From the NCBI RefSeq assembly GCF_000717995.1, contig NZ_JODM01000010.1, positions 124,001 to 188,000 on the forward strand: a DNA stretch of 64,000 bases, written 5' to 3'. A model generated the notes under the pieces. It was not told where the DNA came from, searched no databases, and saw only the letters and a program-made list of their open reading frames with translations. The DNA is from Streptomyces violaceorubidus. Lineage in GTDB: Bacteria; Actinomycetota; Actinomycetes; Streptomycetales; Streptomycetaceae. The translations under genes were made by a program, and so were the position numbers. This document shows, in pieces, positions 16,049-24,495 of this stretch (position 1 is its first letter; each line of letters opens with the position of its first letter).

Positions 16049-17509
16049 ATGTCGTCGTACTTCACCGACCTCGCCCAGCAGTACATCGACGGCGAGTGGC
16101 GTCCGGGCACCGGCTCCTGGGACATCATCGACTTCAACCCGTACGACAACGAGAAGCTCGCCTCGATCACGATAGCCACGGTCGACGAGGTCGACGCCGC
16201 CTACCGGGCCGCCGAGCGCGCGCAGAAGCAGTGGGCCGCGACGAACCCGTACGCGCGCCGCGCGGTGTTCGAGAAGGCGCTGCGCCTGGTGGAGGAGCGC
16301 GAGGCGGAGATCAGCGAGGCGATCGTCGCCGAGCTGGGCGGCACCCGCCTGAAGGCCGCCTTCGAGCTGCACCTCGCCAAGGAGTTCCTGCGCGAGGCGG
16401 TCCACCTGGCGCTGCGCCCCGAGGGCCGGATCATCCCCTCCCCGGTCGACGGCAAGGAAAACCGCGTCTACCGGGTGCCGGTCGGCGTCGTGGGCGTCAT
16501 CAGCCCCTTCAACTTCCCCTTCCTGCTCTCCCTGAAGTCGGTCGCCCCGGCCCTCGCCCTGGGCAACGGCGTGGTCCTCAAGCCGCACCAGAACACACCG
16601 GTCGTCGGCGGCACCCTGGTCGCGAAGATCCTTCAGGACGCGGGACTGCCGGGCGGCCTGCTCAACGTCGTGGTCACCGACATAGCGGAGATCGGTGACG
16701 CCTTCCTGGAGCACCCGGTCCCGAAGGTCATCTCCTTCACCGGCTCCGACAAGGTCGGCCGCCACGTCGCCACGGTCTGCGCCTCGAACTTCAAGCGCTC
16801 GGTCCTGGAACTCGGCGGCAACAGCGCCCTGGTGGTGCTGGACGACGCCGACGTCGACTACGCGGTCGACGCCGCCGTCTTCAGCCGCTACGTCCACCAG
16901 GGCCAGGTCTGCATGGCCGCCAACCGCGTGCTGGTCGACCGCGAGGTGGCCGACGAGTTCACCGAGAAGTTCGTCGCCAAGGTGAGGACCCTCAAGGCCG
17001 GCGACCCCCGCGATCCTTCGACCGTCATCGGCCCCGTGATCAACTCCTCGCAGGCCGAGGCGATCACCGGCGTCGTCGAGCAGGCCCTCGCCGAGGGCGC
17101 CACCGCCCTGGTGCGCGGCCCGGTCACGGACAACCTGGTCGAGCCCTCGGTCCTGACCGGCCTGCCCGCCGACTCCGCGCTGCTCAGGCAGGAGGTCTTC
17201 GGCCCGGTCGTCTTCCTCGTCCCCTTCGACGGCGAGGAGGAGGCCGTACGCCTGGTCAACGACACGCCGTACGGGCTGAGCGGTGCCGTGCACACGGGAG
17301 ACGTCGAGCGGGGCGTGGCGTTCGCCAAGCGGATCGACACCGGCATGTTCCACGTGAACGACGGGACCGTGCACGACGAGCCGATCGTGCCCTTCGGCGG
17401 CGAGAAGCACTCCGGCATCGGCCGTCTCAACGGCGACACCATGCTGGACGCCTTCACCACGCAGAAGTGGATCTCGGTGCAGCACGGGCGCAGCGGCTTC
17501 CCGTTCTGA
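16049..17509 (+). CDS. Aldehyde dehydrogenase (benzaldehyde-dehydrogenase-like)
   Basis: 486 aa, NAD(P)-dependent oxidation of an aldehyde to the acid. Start MSSYFTDLAQQYIDGEW after GAGGGA; the longer frame start at 15986 has no such site. Catalytic residues are visible: Cys in HQGQVCMAANR, Glu in VLELGGNS, and the NAD-binding SFTGSDKVG. The motif PFNFPFLLSLKSVAPALA and the short length fit the benzaldehyde/salicylaldehyde subgroup. The substrate is not certain. A PadR regulator gene follows 45 bases downstream and may control it. Confidence 0.9.
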   Translation: MSSYFTDLAQQYIDGEWRPGTGSWDIIDFNPYDNEKLASITIATVDEVDAAYRAAERAQKQWAATNPYARRAVFEKALRLVEEREAEISEAIVAELGGTRLKAAFELHLAKEFLREAVHLALRPEGRIIPSPVDGKENRVYRVPVGVVGVISPFNFPFLLSLKSVAPALALGNGVVLKPHQNTPVVGGTLVAKILQDAGLPGGLLNVVVTDIAEIGDAFLEHPVPKVISFTGSDKVGRHVATVCASNFKRSVLELGGNSALVVLDDADVDYAVDAAVFSRYVHQGQVCMAANRVLVDREVADEFTEKFVAKVRTLKAGDPRDPSTVIGPVINSSQAEAITGVVEQALAEGATALVRGPVTDNLVEPSVLTGLPADSALLRQEVFGPVVFLVPFDGEEEAVRLVNDTPYGLSGAVHTGDVERGVAFAKRIDTGMFHVNDGTVHDEPIVPFGGEKHSGIGRLNGDTMLDAFTTQKWISVQHGRSGFPF

Positions 17510-17554
17510 GGGGCGCGGCGGGCGGAGCGGGCAGGCGGATCTAGTCTGGATCCC

Positions 17555-18196
17555 ATGTCAGCGATCCGTCTCCTCGTGCTCGGCGCGGTCCGTCAGCACG
17601 GGCGGGCCCACGGCTACCAGGTGCGCAACGACCTGGAGTACTGGGGCGCGCACGAGTGGTCCAACGCCAAGCCCGGTTCGATCTACCACGCGCTGAAGCA
17701 GATGGCGAAACAGGGACTGCTCGTCGCGCACGAGATCGCGCCGTCCACGGTGGGCGGGCCGCCGCGCGTGGAGTACGAGATCACGGAGCAGGGCACCGAG
17801 GAGTACCTCACCCTGCTCCGCGCCTACCTCACCGCCTACGACCAGCGGCCGGACGTGCTCACCGCGGCGCTCGGCTTCATGGTCGACCTCCCGCGCGAGG
17901 AGGTCCTGGCGCTGCTGGAGGAGCGGGTGCGCAAGATCGGGGAGTGGCGCTCCGCCGTGACCGAGCACTACCTGCCCGCGAGGGGGCCCGGCCCGTACGG
18001 GCACATCGGCGAGATCATGAACTACTGGGTCCACTCGGCCGACTCGGGCGCCGAGTGGACCCGCGGCCTCGTCGAACGCGTGCGGGGCGGCGCGTACACC
18101 TTCGCCGGCGAGGGCGAACCGTTCGTCGGTGTGCTGGCCGACGGCGAGGAGAACCCCTTCGCCGAGGGACGGCCGCGCTTCGGGGACGCCGGCTGA
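17555..18196 (+). CDS. PadR-family transcriptional regulator
   Basis: 213 aa. N-terminal winged helix (LVLGAVRQHGRAHGYQVRND, …GSIYHALKQMAKQGLL) typical of PadR, plus a C-terminal Vir-like helical dimerisation domain. TAGTCT lies seven bases before the ATG, consistent with leaderless expression. PadR proteins repress phenolic-aldehyde or efflux genes, so the adjacent aldehyde dehydrogenase is a plausible target (inference). Confidence 0.9.
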   Translation: MSAIRLLVLGAVRQHGRAHGYQVRNDLEYWGAHEWSNAKPGSIYHALKQMAKQGLLVAHEIAPSTVGGPPRVEYEITEQGTEEYLTLLRAYLTAYDQRPDVLTAALGFMVDLPREEVLALLEERVRKIGEWRSAVTEHYLPARGPGPYGHIGEIMNYWVHSADSGAEWTRGLVERVRGGAYTFAGEGEPFVGVLADGEENPFAEGRPRFGDAG

Positions 18197-18263
18197 TCCT
18201 GGACCGGCACCCTCCTTCCCCGCCGCCCGGCCCGCCGCCGGGCGCCTGCCGCGCGGACGGGGG

Positions 18264-19724
18264 TCAGTGGTGGAACCCGGTCGCCGCCCCCTTGTCCCGG
18301 ATCAGCGGGTGCGGCTGACGGCGCAGCTCCGGCAGCAGCCGCTCCAGGTCGGCCAGGAGCAGGTCCGCCATGTCGGCCGAGAAGCCGTTGCGGCACACGA
18401 CCCGCAGGACCGACAGGTCCTCGCGGTGCGGCGGGAAGGTGTACGCCGGCACCAGCCAGCCGCCCTCCCGCAGCCGCCGGGACACGTCGAACACGTCGTA
18501 CGCCGTCACGTCGTCGGCCGTGGTGAAGGCGAACACGGGCAGCTGGTCGCCGCGCGTCAGCAGCCGGAAGTCGCCCAGCGCCGCCACCCGCCCGGCGAGC
18601 GAGCCCGCGATGTCCCGCGCGGTCTGCTGCACCGCCCGGTAGCCCTCGCGGCCCAGCCGCAGGAACGTGTAGTACTGCGCGACCACCTGCGCGCCCGGCC
18701 GGGAGAAGTTCAGCGCGAAGGTCGGCATGTCGCCGCCCAGGTAGTTGACCCGGAACACCAGCTCCTCGGGAAGGGCCTCGGCGTCCCGCCACAGCGCCCA
18801 GCCGACCCCGGGGTAGACCAGCCCGTACTTGTGCCCCGAGGTGTTGATGGAGGCGACCCTCGGCAGCCGGAAGTCCCACACCAGGTCCTCGTCCAGGAAC
18901 GGCGCGACCATGCCGCCGGACGCCCCGTCGACGTGCACCGGGATGTCGAGGCCGGTGCGCTCCTGGAGGGCGTCCAGGGCGGCGCACAGATCGGCGATCG
19001 GCTCGTAGGAACCGTCGAAGGTGGAGCCGAGGATGCCGACGACCCCGATGGTGTTCTCGTCGCACAGCTCGGCGGCGGCCTGCGGGTCCAGGTGGAAGCG
19101 GTCGCCCTCCATCGGCACCTGCCGGGCCTCCACCTCCCAGAAGTTGCAGAACTTGTCCCAGCAGACCTGCACGTTCACGCCCATCACGAGGTTGGGCCGC
19201 ACGTCCTTCGCCGGGTACCGGTCGGCGTTGCTCCCCCAGTGCCTGGACGGCCTGGGGGGACCCCCAGCCCAGCGCCGCTTCAGCGCCATCCCGGCGAGCA
19301 TGCACGCCTCGCTCGACCCGGTCGTCGAGCAGCCCACGGCCGCCTCCGGGTCGGGCGCGTGCCACAGGTCGGCGAGCATCGCCACGCAGCGCCGCTCCAG
19401 CTCGGCGGTGCGCGGGTACTCGTCCTTGTCGATCATGTTCTTGTCCCGGCACTCGCTCATCAGCACCCCGGCCTGCGGCTCCATCCAGGTGGTGACGAAG
19501 GTGGCCAGGTTCAACCGGGCGTTGCCGTCCAGCATCAGCTCGTCGTGGACCAGCCGGTACGCGGTCTCCGGCGGCAGCGGGGAGTGGGGCAGCCGGTGGG
19601 AGGGCGGGGCCTCGGTCATGCCGCCGAGCGGGTTCGCCACCGCGTGGAAGGGGTTCACGGAGAGCCGGCGCCGCTCCCGGTCGCCGTCGTGGGGCGGGTG
19701 GGGACGACCCTTGTGCAGTGCCAT
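18264..19724 (-). CDS. gadB: Glutamate decarboxylase with a repeat-derived insert
   Basis: 486 aa, PLP enzyme that turns glutamate into GABA and CO2, consuming a proton. The PLP lysine is in INTSGHKYGLVYPG; other signatures are STTGSSEACMLAG and VHVDGASGGMVAPF. ATG start (MALHKGRPHPP); TACCGT lies seven bases upstream, so it may be leaderless. Unusual: between KRRW and NADRYPA the protein carries about 12 extra residues (AGGPPRPSRHWGS), encoded by a dispersed palindromic repeat found elsewhere in the window. The reading frame is kept. Whether the enzyme still folds there is unknown, but the insert lies in a loop region of the family. Confidence 0.9.
   Translation of the reverse strand: MALHKGRPHPPHDGDRERRRLSVNPFHAVANPLGGMTEAPPSHRLPHSPLPPETAYRLVHDELMLDGNARLNLATFVTTWMEPQAGVLMSECRDKNMIDKDEYPRTAELERRCVAMLADLWHAPDPEAAVGCSTTGSSEACMLAGMALKRRWAGGPPRPSRHWGSNADRYPAKDVRPNLVMGVNVQVCWDKFCNFWEVEARQVPMEGDRFHLDPQAAAELCDENTIGVVGILGSTFDGSYEPIADLCAALDALQERTGLDIPVHVDGASGGMVAPFLDEDLVWDFRLPRVASINTSGHKYGLVYPGVGWALWRDAEALPEELVFRVNYLGGDMPTFALNFSRPGAQVVAQYYTFLRLGREGYRAVQQTARDIAGSLAGRVAALGDFRLLTRGDQLPVFAFTTADDVTAYDVFDVSRRLREGGWLVPAYTFPPHREDLSVLRVVCRNGFSADMADLLLADLERLLPELRRQPHPLIRDKGAATGFHH
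19231..19267. repeat. Dispersed palindromic repeat inside gadB (copy 1)
   Basis: CTCCCCCAGTGCCTGGACGG continuing to CCTGGGGGGACCCCCAG. It has two nested palindromes (CCCCCAG…CTGGGGG and TGGGGG…CCCCCA). Related copies lie at 26115 and 35781, both intergenic. Confidence 0.75.
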
Positions 19725-19789
19725 GCAACCGACGGTAGGCCGGGCCCCGGGACCTCGCACCCGGGGCCGTACCGGCTGGCGCGGGCGGC

Positions 19790-19820
19790 TTGCACCTCAC
19801 GTCGCGTGAGGCGGCAGCGT
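19790..19820 (+). promoter_or_regulatory. tipA promoter and operator
   Basis: TTGCAC and CAGCGT are separated by 19 bases, the long spacing typical of MerR-type promoters. The spacer holds the inverted repeat CCTCACG-TCG-CGTGAGG. This closely resembles the well-known thiostrepton-inducible tipA promoter of S. lividans. Confidence 0.88.
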
Positions 19821-19846
19821 GGAGGGCGTCAGAGAAAGGAGCGGAA

Positions 19847-20608
19847 GTGAGCTACTCCGTGGGACAGGTGGCCGGCTTCGCCAAAGTGACGGTGCGCACG
19901 CTGCACCACTACGACGACATCGGCCTGCTCGTACCGGGCGAGCGCAGCCACGCGGGCCACCGGCGCTACAGCGACGCCGACCTCGACCGGCTTCAGCAGA
20001 TCCTGTTCTACCGGGAGCTGGGCTTCCCGCTCGACGAGGTCGCCGCCCTGCTCGACGACCCGGCCGCGGACCCGCGCGCGCACCTGCGCCGCCAGCACGA
20101 GCTGCTGACCGCCCGGATCGAGAAGCTGCGGAAGATGGCGGCGGCCGTGGAGCAGGCCATGGAGGCACGCAGCATGGGAATCAACCTCACGCCCGAGGAG
20201 AAGTTCGAGGTCTTCGGCGACTTCGACCCCGACCAGTACGAGGAGGAGGTCCGGGAGCGCTGGGGCGACACCGACGCCTACCGCCAGTCCAAGGAGAGGA
20301 CCGCCTCGTACACCAAGGAGGACTGGCAGCGCCTCCAGGACGAGGCCGACGAGCTCACCCGGCGCTTCGTCGCCCTGATGGACGCGGGTGAGCCCGCCGA
20401 GTCCGAGGCGGCCATGGACGTCGCGGAGGACCACCGGCAGGGCATCGCCCGCAACCACTACGACTGCGGGTACGAGATGCACACCTGCCTGGGCGAGATG
20501 TACGTGTCGGACGAACGCTTCACGCGGAACATCGACGCCGCCAAGAAGGGCCTCGCCGCCTACATGCGCGACGCGATCCTCGCCAACGCCGTCCGGCACA
20601 GCTCCTGA
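19847..20608 (+). CDS. tipA: TipA thiopeptide-sensing MerR regulator
   Basis: 253 aa (TipAL), GTG start after GAAAGGA. N-terminal MerR DNA-binding domain (MSYSVGQVAGFAKVTVRTLH), a coiled-coil dimerisation helix, then the TipAS drug-binding domain from M110 (MGINLTPEEKFEVFGDF). An internal ATG at 20174 preceded by GGAGG at eight bases would make TipAS (144 aa) from the same mRNA, as established in S. lividans. The thiopeptide-binding cysteine is conserved (NHYDCGYEMHTCLGEMY). Autoregulated from the promoter just upstream. Confidence 0.94.
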   Translation: MSYSVGQVAGFAKVTVRTLHHYDDIGLLVPGERSHAGHRRYSDADLDRLQQILFYRELGFPLDEVAALLDDPAADPRAHLRRQHELLTARIEKLRKMAAAVEQAMEARSMGINLTPEEKFEVFGDFDPDQYEEEVRERWGDTDAYRQSKERTASYTKEDWQRLQDEADELTRRFVALMDAGEPAESEAAMDVAEDHRQGIARNHYDCGYEMHTCLGEMYVSDERFTRNIDAAKKGLAAYMRDAILANAVRHSS

Positions 20609-20638
20609 GCGGTGGTGGCCCGGGACCCGCTCCGGGAC

Positions 20639-21004
20639 TCACTCCCGGGCCACCACCACCGCCGTCCCGTACGCGCACACCTCGGTGCCCACGTCCGCCG
20701 CCTCCGTCACGTCGAAGCGGAAGGCCAGCACCGCGTTGGCCCCGCGCGCGCGTGCCTGCTCGACCAGCCGCTCCATCGCCTGGTTGCGGGTCTCGACCAG
20801 CGTCTTGGTCAGGCCGCGCAGCTCACCGCCGACCAGCGACTTCAGCCCGGCCCCGATCTGGCTCCCCAGGTGCCGGGAGCGCACGGTCAGCCCGAAGACC
20901 TCCCCGAGCACCTCCTGCACCCGGTGGCCCGGCAGATCGTTCGTCGTCACCACGAGCACGTCGGGCTGCGGGCCCTGGCCGCCGCCGTATTCTTCAATAC
21001 CCAT
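20639..21004 (-). CDS. YbjQ/UPF0145 family protein
   Basis: 121 aa, ATG at 21004 (MGIEEYGGGQGPQPDVLVV). Carries the family hallmarks LVVTTNDLPGHRV, VRSRHLGSQIGAGLKS and a C-terminal ARGANAVLAFRFDVTE. Homologues form pentamers and were proposed to bind metals; the function is unknown. Convergent with tipA, with about 30 bases between. Confidence 0.88.
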   Translation of the reverse strand: MGIEEYGGGQGPQPDVLVVTTNDLPGHRVQEVLGEVFGLTVRSRHLGSQIGAGLKSLVGGELRGLTKTLVETRNQAMERLVEQARARGANAVLAFRFDVTEAADVGTEVCAYGTAVVVARE

Positions 21005-21138
21005 GGTTCTCAGGCTTCCCCGTGGAACGTCACAGCGCACCCCAAGAAGCCCCGTGGAACCTGGGACGCCGCGGCTGCGTTGTACGTTTGGGCAGCCAGG
21101 TCCAGCCCGCCTCCCCCAGCAGCAGGAGCCACAATCCC

Positions 21139-22044
21139 GTGACCACCCTTGCGCTCGGTCCCGAGTGGATCAGCCCGGACTACCTGATCGAGACGTTCAG
21201 TCTGCCCGGCATCCTGCTCATCGTCTTCGCCGAGTCAGGACTCTTCGCGTTCCTGCCCGGCGACTCGCTGCTGTTCACCGCGGGCCTGTTCGTCGCCCAG
21301 GGCGAGTTCATCAGCCAGCCGCTGTGGCTGGTGTGCGCCCTGATCGTGGCCGCCGCCGTCCTCGGTGACCAGGTCGGTTACATGATCGGCAAGTTCTTCG
21401 GGCCGAAGCTCTTCAGCCGCCCCAACTCCAAGCTCTTCAAACAGGAGAACCTGGAGAAGGCGCACGAGTTCACGGACAAGTACGGCCCCAAGGCGATCGT
21501 CCTGGCCCGCTTCGTGCCCATCGTGCGCACCTTCGCCCCCATCGTGGCGGGCGCCGGCCGCATGAAGTACCGCACCTTCCTCACGTACAACGTGATCGGC
21601 GGCGTGACCTGGGGCACCGGCGTCACCCTCGCGGGCTACTGGCTCGGCCAGATCGAGTTCATCCGGAGCAACGTCGAGGCCATCCTCGTCCTGATCGTGC
21701 TGGTCTCCGTGGTCCCGATCGCCATCGAGTACCTGCGCGAGCGCAAGAAGAAGCAGCGCGCCGCGGCGGCGGGCCCGACCCCCGCGGCGGCCCAGCAGCA
21801 CCGGCCCCAGCCCCCGTACCCGGTCATGGACGACGCCACCACCCAGCTCCGCCGGGTGGACCCGTACGACCAGCCGCAGCAGCAGTACGACCAGGGCTAC
21901 GGCACCCAGCCCCACGGCACCCAGCCCCACGGCACCCAGCAGCCCCCGCAGCAGCCGTACGCCCAGCAGTACCCGCAGGGCTACGGCCAGCAGCAGTACG
22001 GCGGCCGGCAGGACGGCCAGGACCCGTACCACCAGGGGTACTGA
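21139..22044 (+). CDS. DedA-family membrane protein with Q/Y/P-rich tail
   Basis: 301 aa, GTG start after CAGGAG. The DedA (SNARE-associated) fold is clear: FAESGLFAFLPGDSLLF, GDQVGYMIGKFFG and the motif ARFVPIVRTFAPIVAGAGRM with the conserved Arg residues. Four or five membrane segments end near residue 195. The last 90 residues are low complexity (PQQQYDQGYGTQPHG repeats) and presumably cytoplasmic. DedA proteins are implicated in lipid-carrier flipping and membrane energetics; the tail is a Streptomyces-type addition. Confidence 0.9.
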   Translation: MTTLALGPEWISPDYLIETFSLPGILLIVFAESGLFAFLPGDSLLFTAGLFVAQGEFISQPLWLVCALIVAAAVLGDQVGYMIGKFFGPKLFSRPNSKLFKQENLEKAHEFTDKYGPKAIVLARFVPIVRTFAPIVAGAGRMKYRTFLTYNVIGGVTWGTGVTLAGYWLGQIEFIRSNVEAILVLIVLVSVVPIAIEYLRERKKKQRAAAAGPTPAAAQQHRPQPPYPVMDDATTQLRRVDPYDQPQQQYDQGYGTQPHGTQPHGTQQPPQQPYAQQYPQGYGQQQYGGRQDGQDPYHQGY

Positions 22045-22100
22045 GACGCCGCAAGGGCCGCCGACGGACACCACCACCCGGAGTCCGTGGGCGGCCGGTG

Positions 22101-23804
22101 CTAGAACCCCCGCGTCCGCTTGGCCGCCCGGCGGCCCGCCGCACTCGCCGCGCCCGGCACCTTCAGGAACAGCCGCGAGATCTCCCCGCCCAGGTTCACC
22201 CCGATCGCGATGGCCATCGCCAGCGCCACCGCCTTGGACAGCGACAGCAGCCCCGCGTCGACCTCGCCCTGCGCGATCGCCAGCAGACCGAAGTACGTCG
22301 CCGAACCGGGCAGCAGCGGTCCGATCGCCGCGGTCGTGTACGGCAGCGCCGACGCGAACCGGTACCGGGACATCAGCTGCCCGAACAGGCCCACCAGACC
22401 CGCCGCGGCGGCCGTGGAGGCCACCGGTGAGATGTCGCCCGCGTAGTGCATGGCGCCGTACACGCACCAGGCGACGCCGCCGTTCAGGGTGACCGCCAGC
22501 ACCGTGGACCGTTCCTGCTGGAGCAGGATCGCGAAGGCCAGCGACAGCAGCATCGCGGCGAAGATCTGCACGAACGGTTCGTCGCCCGTGCCCAGCGCCG
22601 CGTCCGGGTTGAGCTCGGCGCCCAGCTGGACGCCGAAGTACAGCACCACCAGCACCCCGGCGACGATGCTGACGAAGAAGTACATGACCTCCAGCAGACG
22701 CGCGGCCGCGGTGATGTAGAAGCCGGTCAGGCCGTCCTGCACGCCCGCGACCAGGGCCCGCCCCGGCAGCAGCGCGAACAGCCCACCGGTGATGACCGCG
22801 GAGGCCTTCACGTCGACGTGCGTCAGCGTCAGCGCGATGCCGATCGCGGCCGGTGGCATCGCGGCCACCGCGAACTGGTAGAACTCGGGCAGCCCGCGCC
22901 CCGCGCACAGCCACGCCAGCCGGTCGCCGAGCATCGCGCCGAACAGCGCCGCGAAGAAGACGATCACGTCACCGCCGACCAGCAGCGAGGCGCCGCCCGC
23001 CAGCAGACCGCTCGCCGTGGTCAGCACCCACGTCGGGTACGGGTGCCGGTTGCGGCGGATCTCCGCCAGGCGCCGGTAGGCCTCCTCCAGCGAGATGTGC
23101 GTCCCGGGGTCGCTGAGGTCGTCCACCAGATGGAAGACGGCCGCGAGCCGGGTGTAGTCGGTGCCCCGGCGGCGCACCGTGCGCGACGCCGTCACCGGGT
23201 CCTCGACCAGGGACGGCTGGTGGGAGATCGACAGCAGGGTGAAGGTGACGTTCGGCTCGCAGCGGTCCAGGCCGTAGGACCGGCAGACGGCGAACATGGC
23301 CGCCTCCACGTCCTCGGCGCCCTCGCCGCCCGCCAGCAGCAGCTCCCCGATACGCAGCGTCAGGTCGAGCACGCGCGGCACCGCGGGGCCGGTCTCGTCG
23401 TCGTGCTTCTGCGAGGGCTCGGGCGCGGGCCGCTCGGCCACCGGCATGCGCAGCATCGCGCGCATCCGGTCCTGCCAGGGCACGTCCGCCAGGTTCACCG
23501 CCGGGAAGCCGCCCGCCGGGGTGAAGGCGGCCGGTGACCACGCGCTGTGGGTGCTCGGCATGGCGAACGCCGAACCCTCGGCGTCGGCGGGCACGGCGGC
23601 CGGCGCCTCCAGGCCGTCGGGGAGCGCGAACTCCGAGGTCGTCTCGGACTCGGTGCCGGTGTGCCGGGGGACGGCGAGCCCCTGCGGGATCTCGAACTCG
23701 GACGTCGTCGACGACTCGCCGTCGATCGACGCCGCGACGCCGCTGGGCTGCCGGAAGGCACTGCGCGCCTCGTCCGACTGCGGCTTGGGGTCCTCCTCCG
23801 TCAC
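22101..23804 (-). CDS. ThrE-like threonine/serine exporter family protein
   Basis: 567 aa, GTG start. Residues 1-135 are a hydrophilic Ser/Thr/Glu-rich region with two similar segments (TTSEFEIPQGL and TTSEFALPDGL). Then follow the two ThrE domains: the first begins VLDLTLRIGELLLAGGEGAEDVE and runs to several membrane helices; the second carries GGVAWCVYGAMHYAG and LLPGSATYFGL. About ten membrane segments in total. Predicted amino-acid efflux, by homology only. Convergent with the dedA gene. Confidence 0.88.
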   Translation of the reverse strand: MTEEDPKPQSDEARSAFRQPSGVAASIDGESSTTSEFEIPQGLAVPRHTGTESETTSEFALPDGLEAPAAVPADAEGSAFAMPSTHSAWSPAAFTPAGGFPAVNLADVPWQDRMRAMLRMPVAERPAPEPSQKHDDETGPAVPRVLDLTLRIGELLLAGGEGAEDVEAAMFAVCRSYGLDRCEPNVTFTLLSISHQPSLVEDPVTASRTVRRRGTDYTRLAAVFHLVDDLSDPGTHISLEEAYRRLAEIRRNRHPYPTWVLTTASGLLAGGASLLVGGDVIVFFAALFGAMLGDRLAWLCAGRGLPEFYQFAVAAMPPAAIGIALTLTHVDVKASAVITGGLFALLPGRALVAGVQDGLTGFYITAAARLLEVMYFFVSIVAGVLVVLYFGVQLGAELNPDAALGTGDEPFVQIFAAMLLSLAFAILLQQERSTVLAVTLNGGVAWCVYGAMHYAGDISPVASTAAAAGLVGLFGQLMSRYRFASALPYTTAAIGPLLPGSATYFGLLAIAQGEVDAGLLSLSKAVALAMAIAIGVNLGGEISRLFLKVPGAASAAGRRAAKRTRGF

Positions 23805-23868
23805 CTGTGCAACGCTCCCTGGTACGAACTCACCCTCCTCATGACCTCAGTATGGCCACTCAAACGCG

Positions 23869-23900
23869 AACGGGCCGCACGCGTGTGCGTGCGGCCCGTT
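23869..23900. terminator. Hairpin between the ppa and ThrE-like genes
   Basis: Perfect 14-bp stem (AACGGGCCGCACGC / GCGTGCGGCCCGTT) with a GTGT loop, 19 bases downstream of ppa. It serves ppa, which is transcribed leftwards. Confidence 0.85.
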
Positions 23901-23918
23901 ACGGGAGGGGATGCCTGA

Positions 23919-24413
23919 TCAGTGGCCGCCCTGGTCCTTGAAGCGCTTGTACGACCGCTCGATCTCGGCCTCGGCGTCGGTGCGGCCCACCCAGTCGGCG
24001 CCCTCGACGGACTTGCCGGGCTCCAGGTCCTTGTAGACCTCGAAGAAGTGCTGGATCTCCAGGCGGTCGAACTCCGAGACGTGGTGGATGTCACGCAGGT
24101 GCTCCACCCGCGGGTCGGTCGACGGCACGCACAGCAGCTTGTCGTCGCCGCCGGCCTCGTCCGTCATCCGGAACATGCCGATCGCGCGGCAGCGGATGAG
24201 GCAGCCCGGGAAGGTCGGCTCGTCCAGGATGACCAGCGCGTCCAGCGGGTCGCCGTCCTCGCCGAGGGTGTTCTCGACGAAGCCGTAGTCGGTCGGGTAG
24301 GCGGTCGAGGTGAACAGGCGGCGGTCCAGGCGGATACGACCGGTCTCGTGGTCCACCTCGTACTTGTTCCGCGAACCCTTCGGGATCTCGATCGTGACGT
24401 CGAACTCCACCGG
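23919..24413 (-). CDS. ppa: Inorganic pyrophosphatase
   Basis: 164 aa, family I soluble pyrophosphatase, hydrolysing PPi to phosphate. GTG start ([20 protein letters not shown]) is chosen because GGAGGAG lies six bases upstream; that site itself sits in a slightly longer frame starting at an ATG (24425). Active-site motif [20 protein letters not shown] with its three aspartates is intact. Divergent from dacB. Confidence 0.95.
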   Translation of the reverse strand, partial: PVEFDVTIEIPKGSRNKYEVDHETGRIRLDRRLFTSTAYPTDYGFVENTLGEDGDPLDALVILDEPTFPGCLIRCRAIGMFRMTDEAGGDDKLLCVPSTDPRVEHLRDIHHVSEFDRLEIQHFFEVYKDLEPGKSVEGADWVGRTDAEAEIERSYKRFKDQGGH

Positions 24414-24495
24414 ACGCTCCTCCATGATCAGCACATAGTTCTGGTGGTTAAGTGTCCCTCACGCATGTGTGTGATCGCGAAAGGGGCTGGTGACA

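Noticed and set aside
15161..17485. 774-aa open frame on the minus strand over the XRE and aldehyde dehydrogenase genes
   Set aside because: It is an antisense shadow of two well-supported genes; its translation is low complexity and has no family features.
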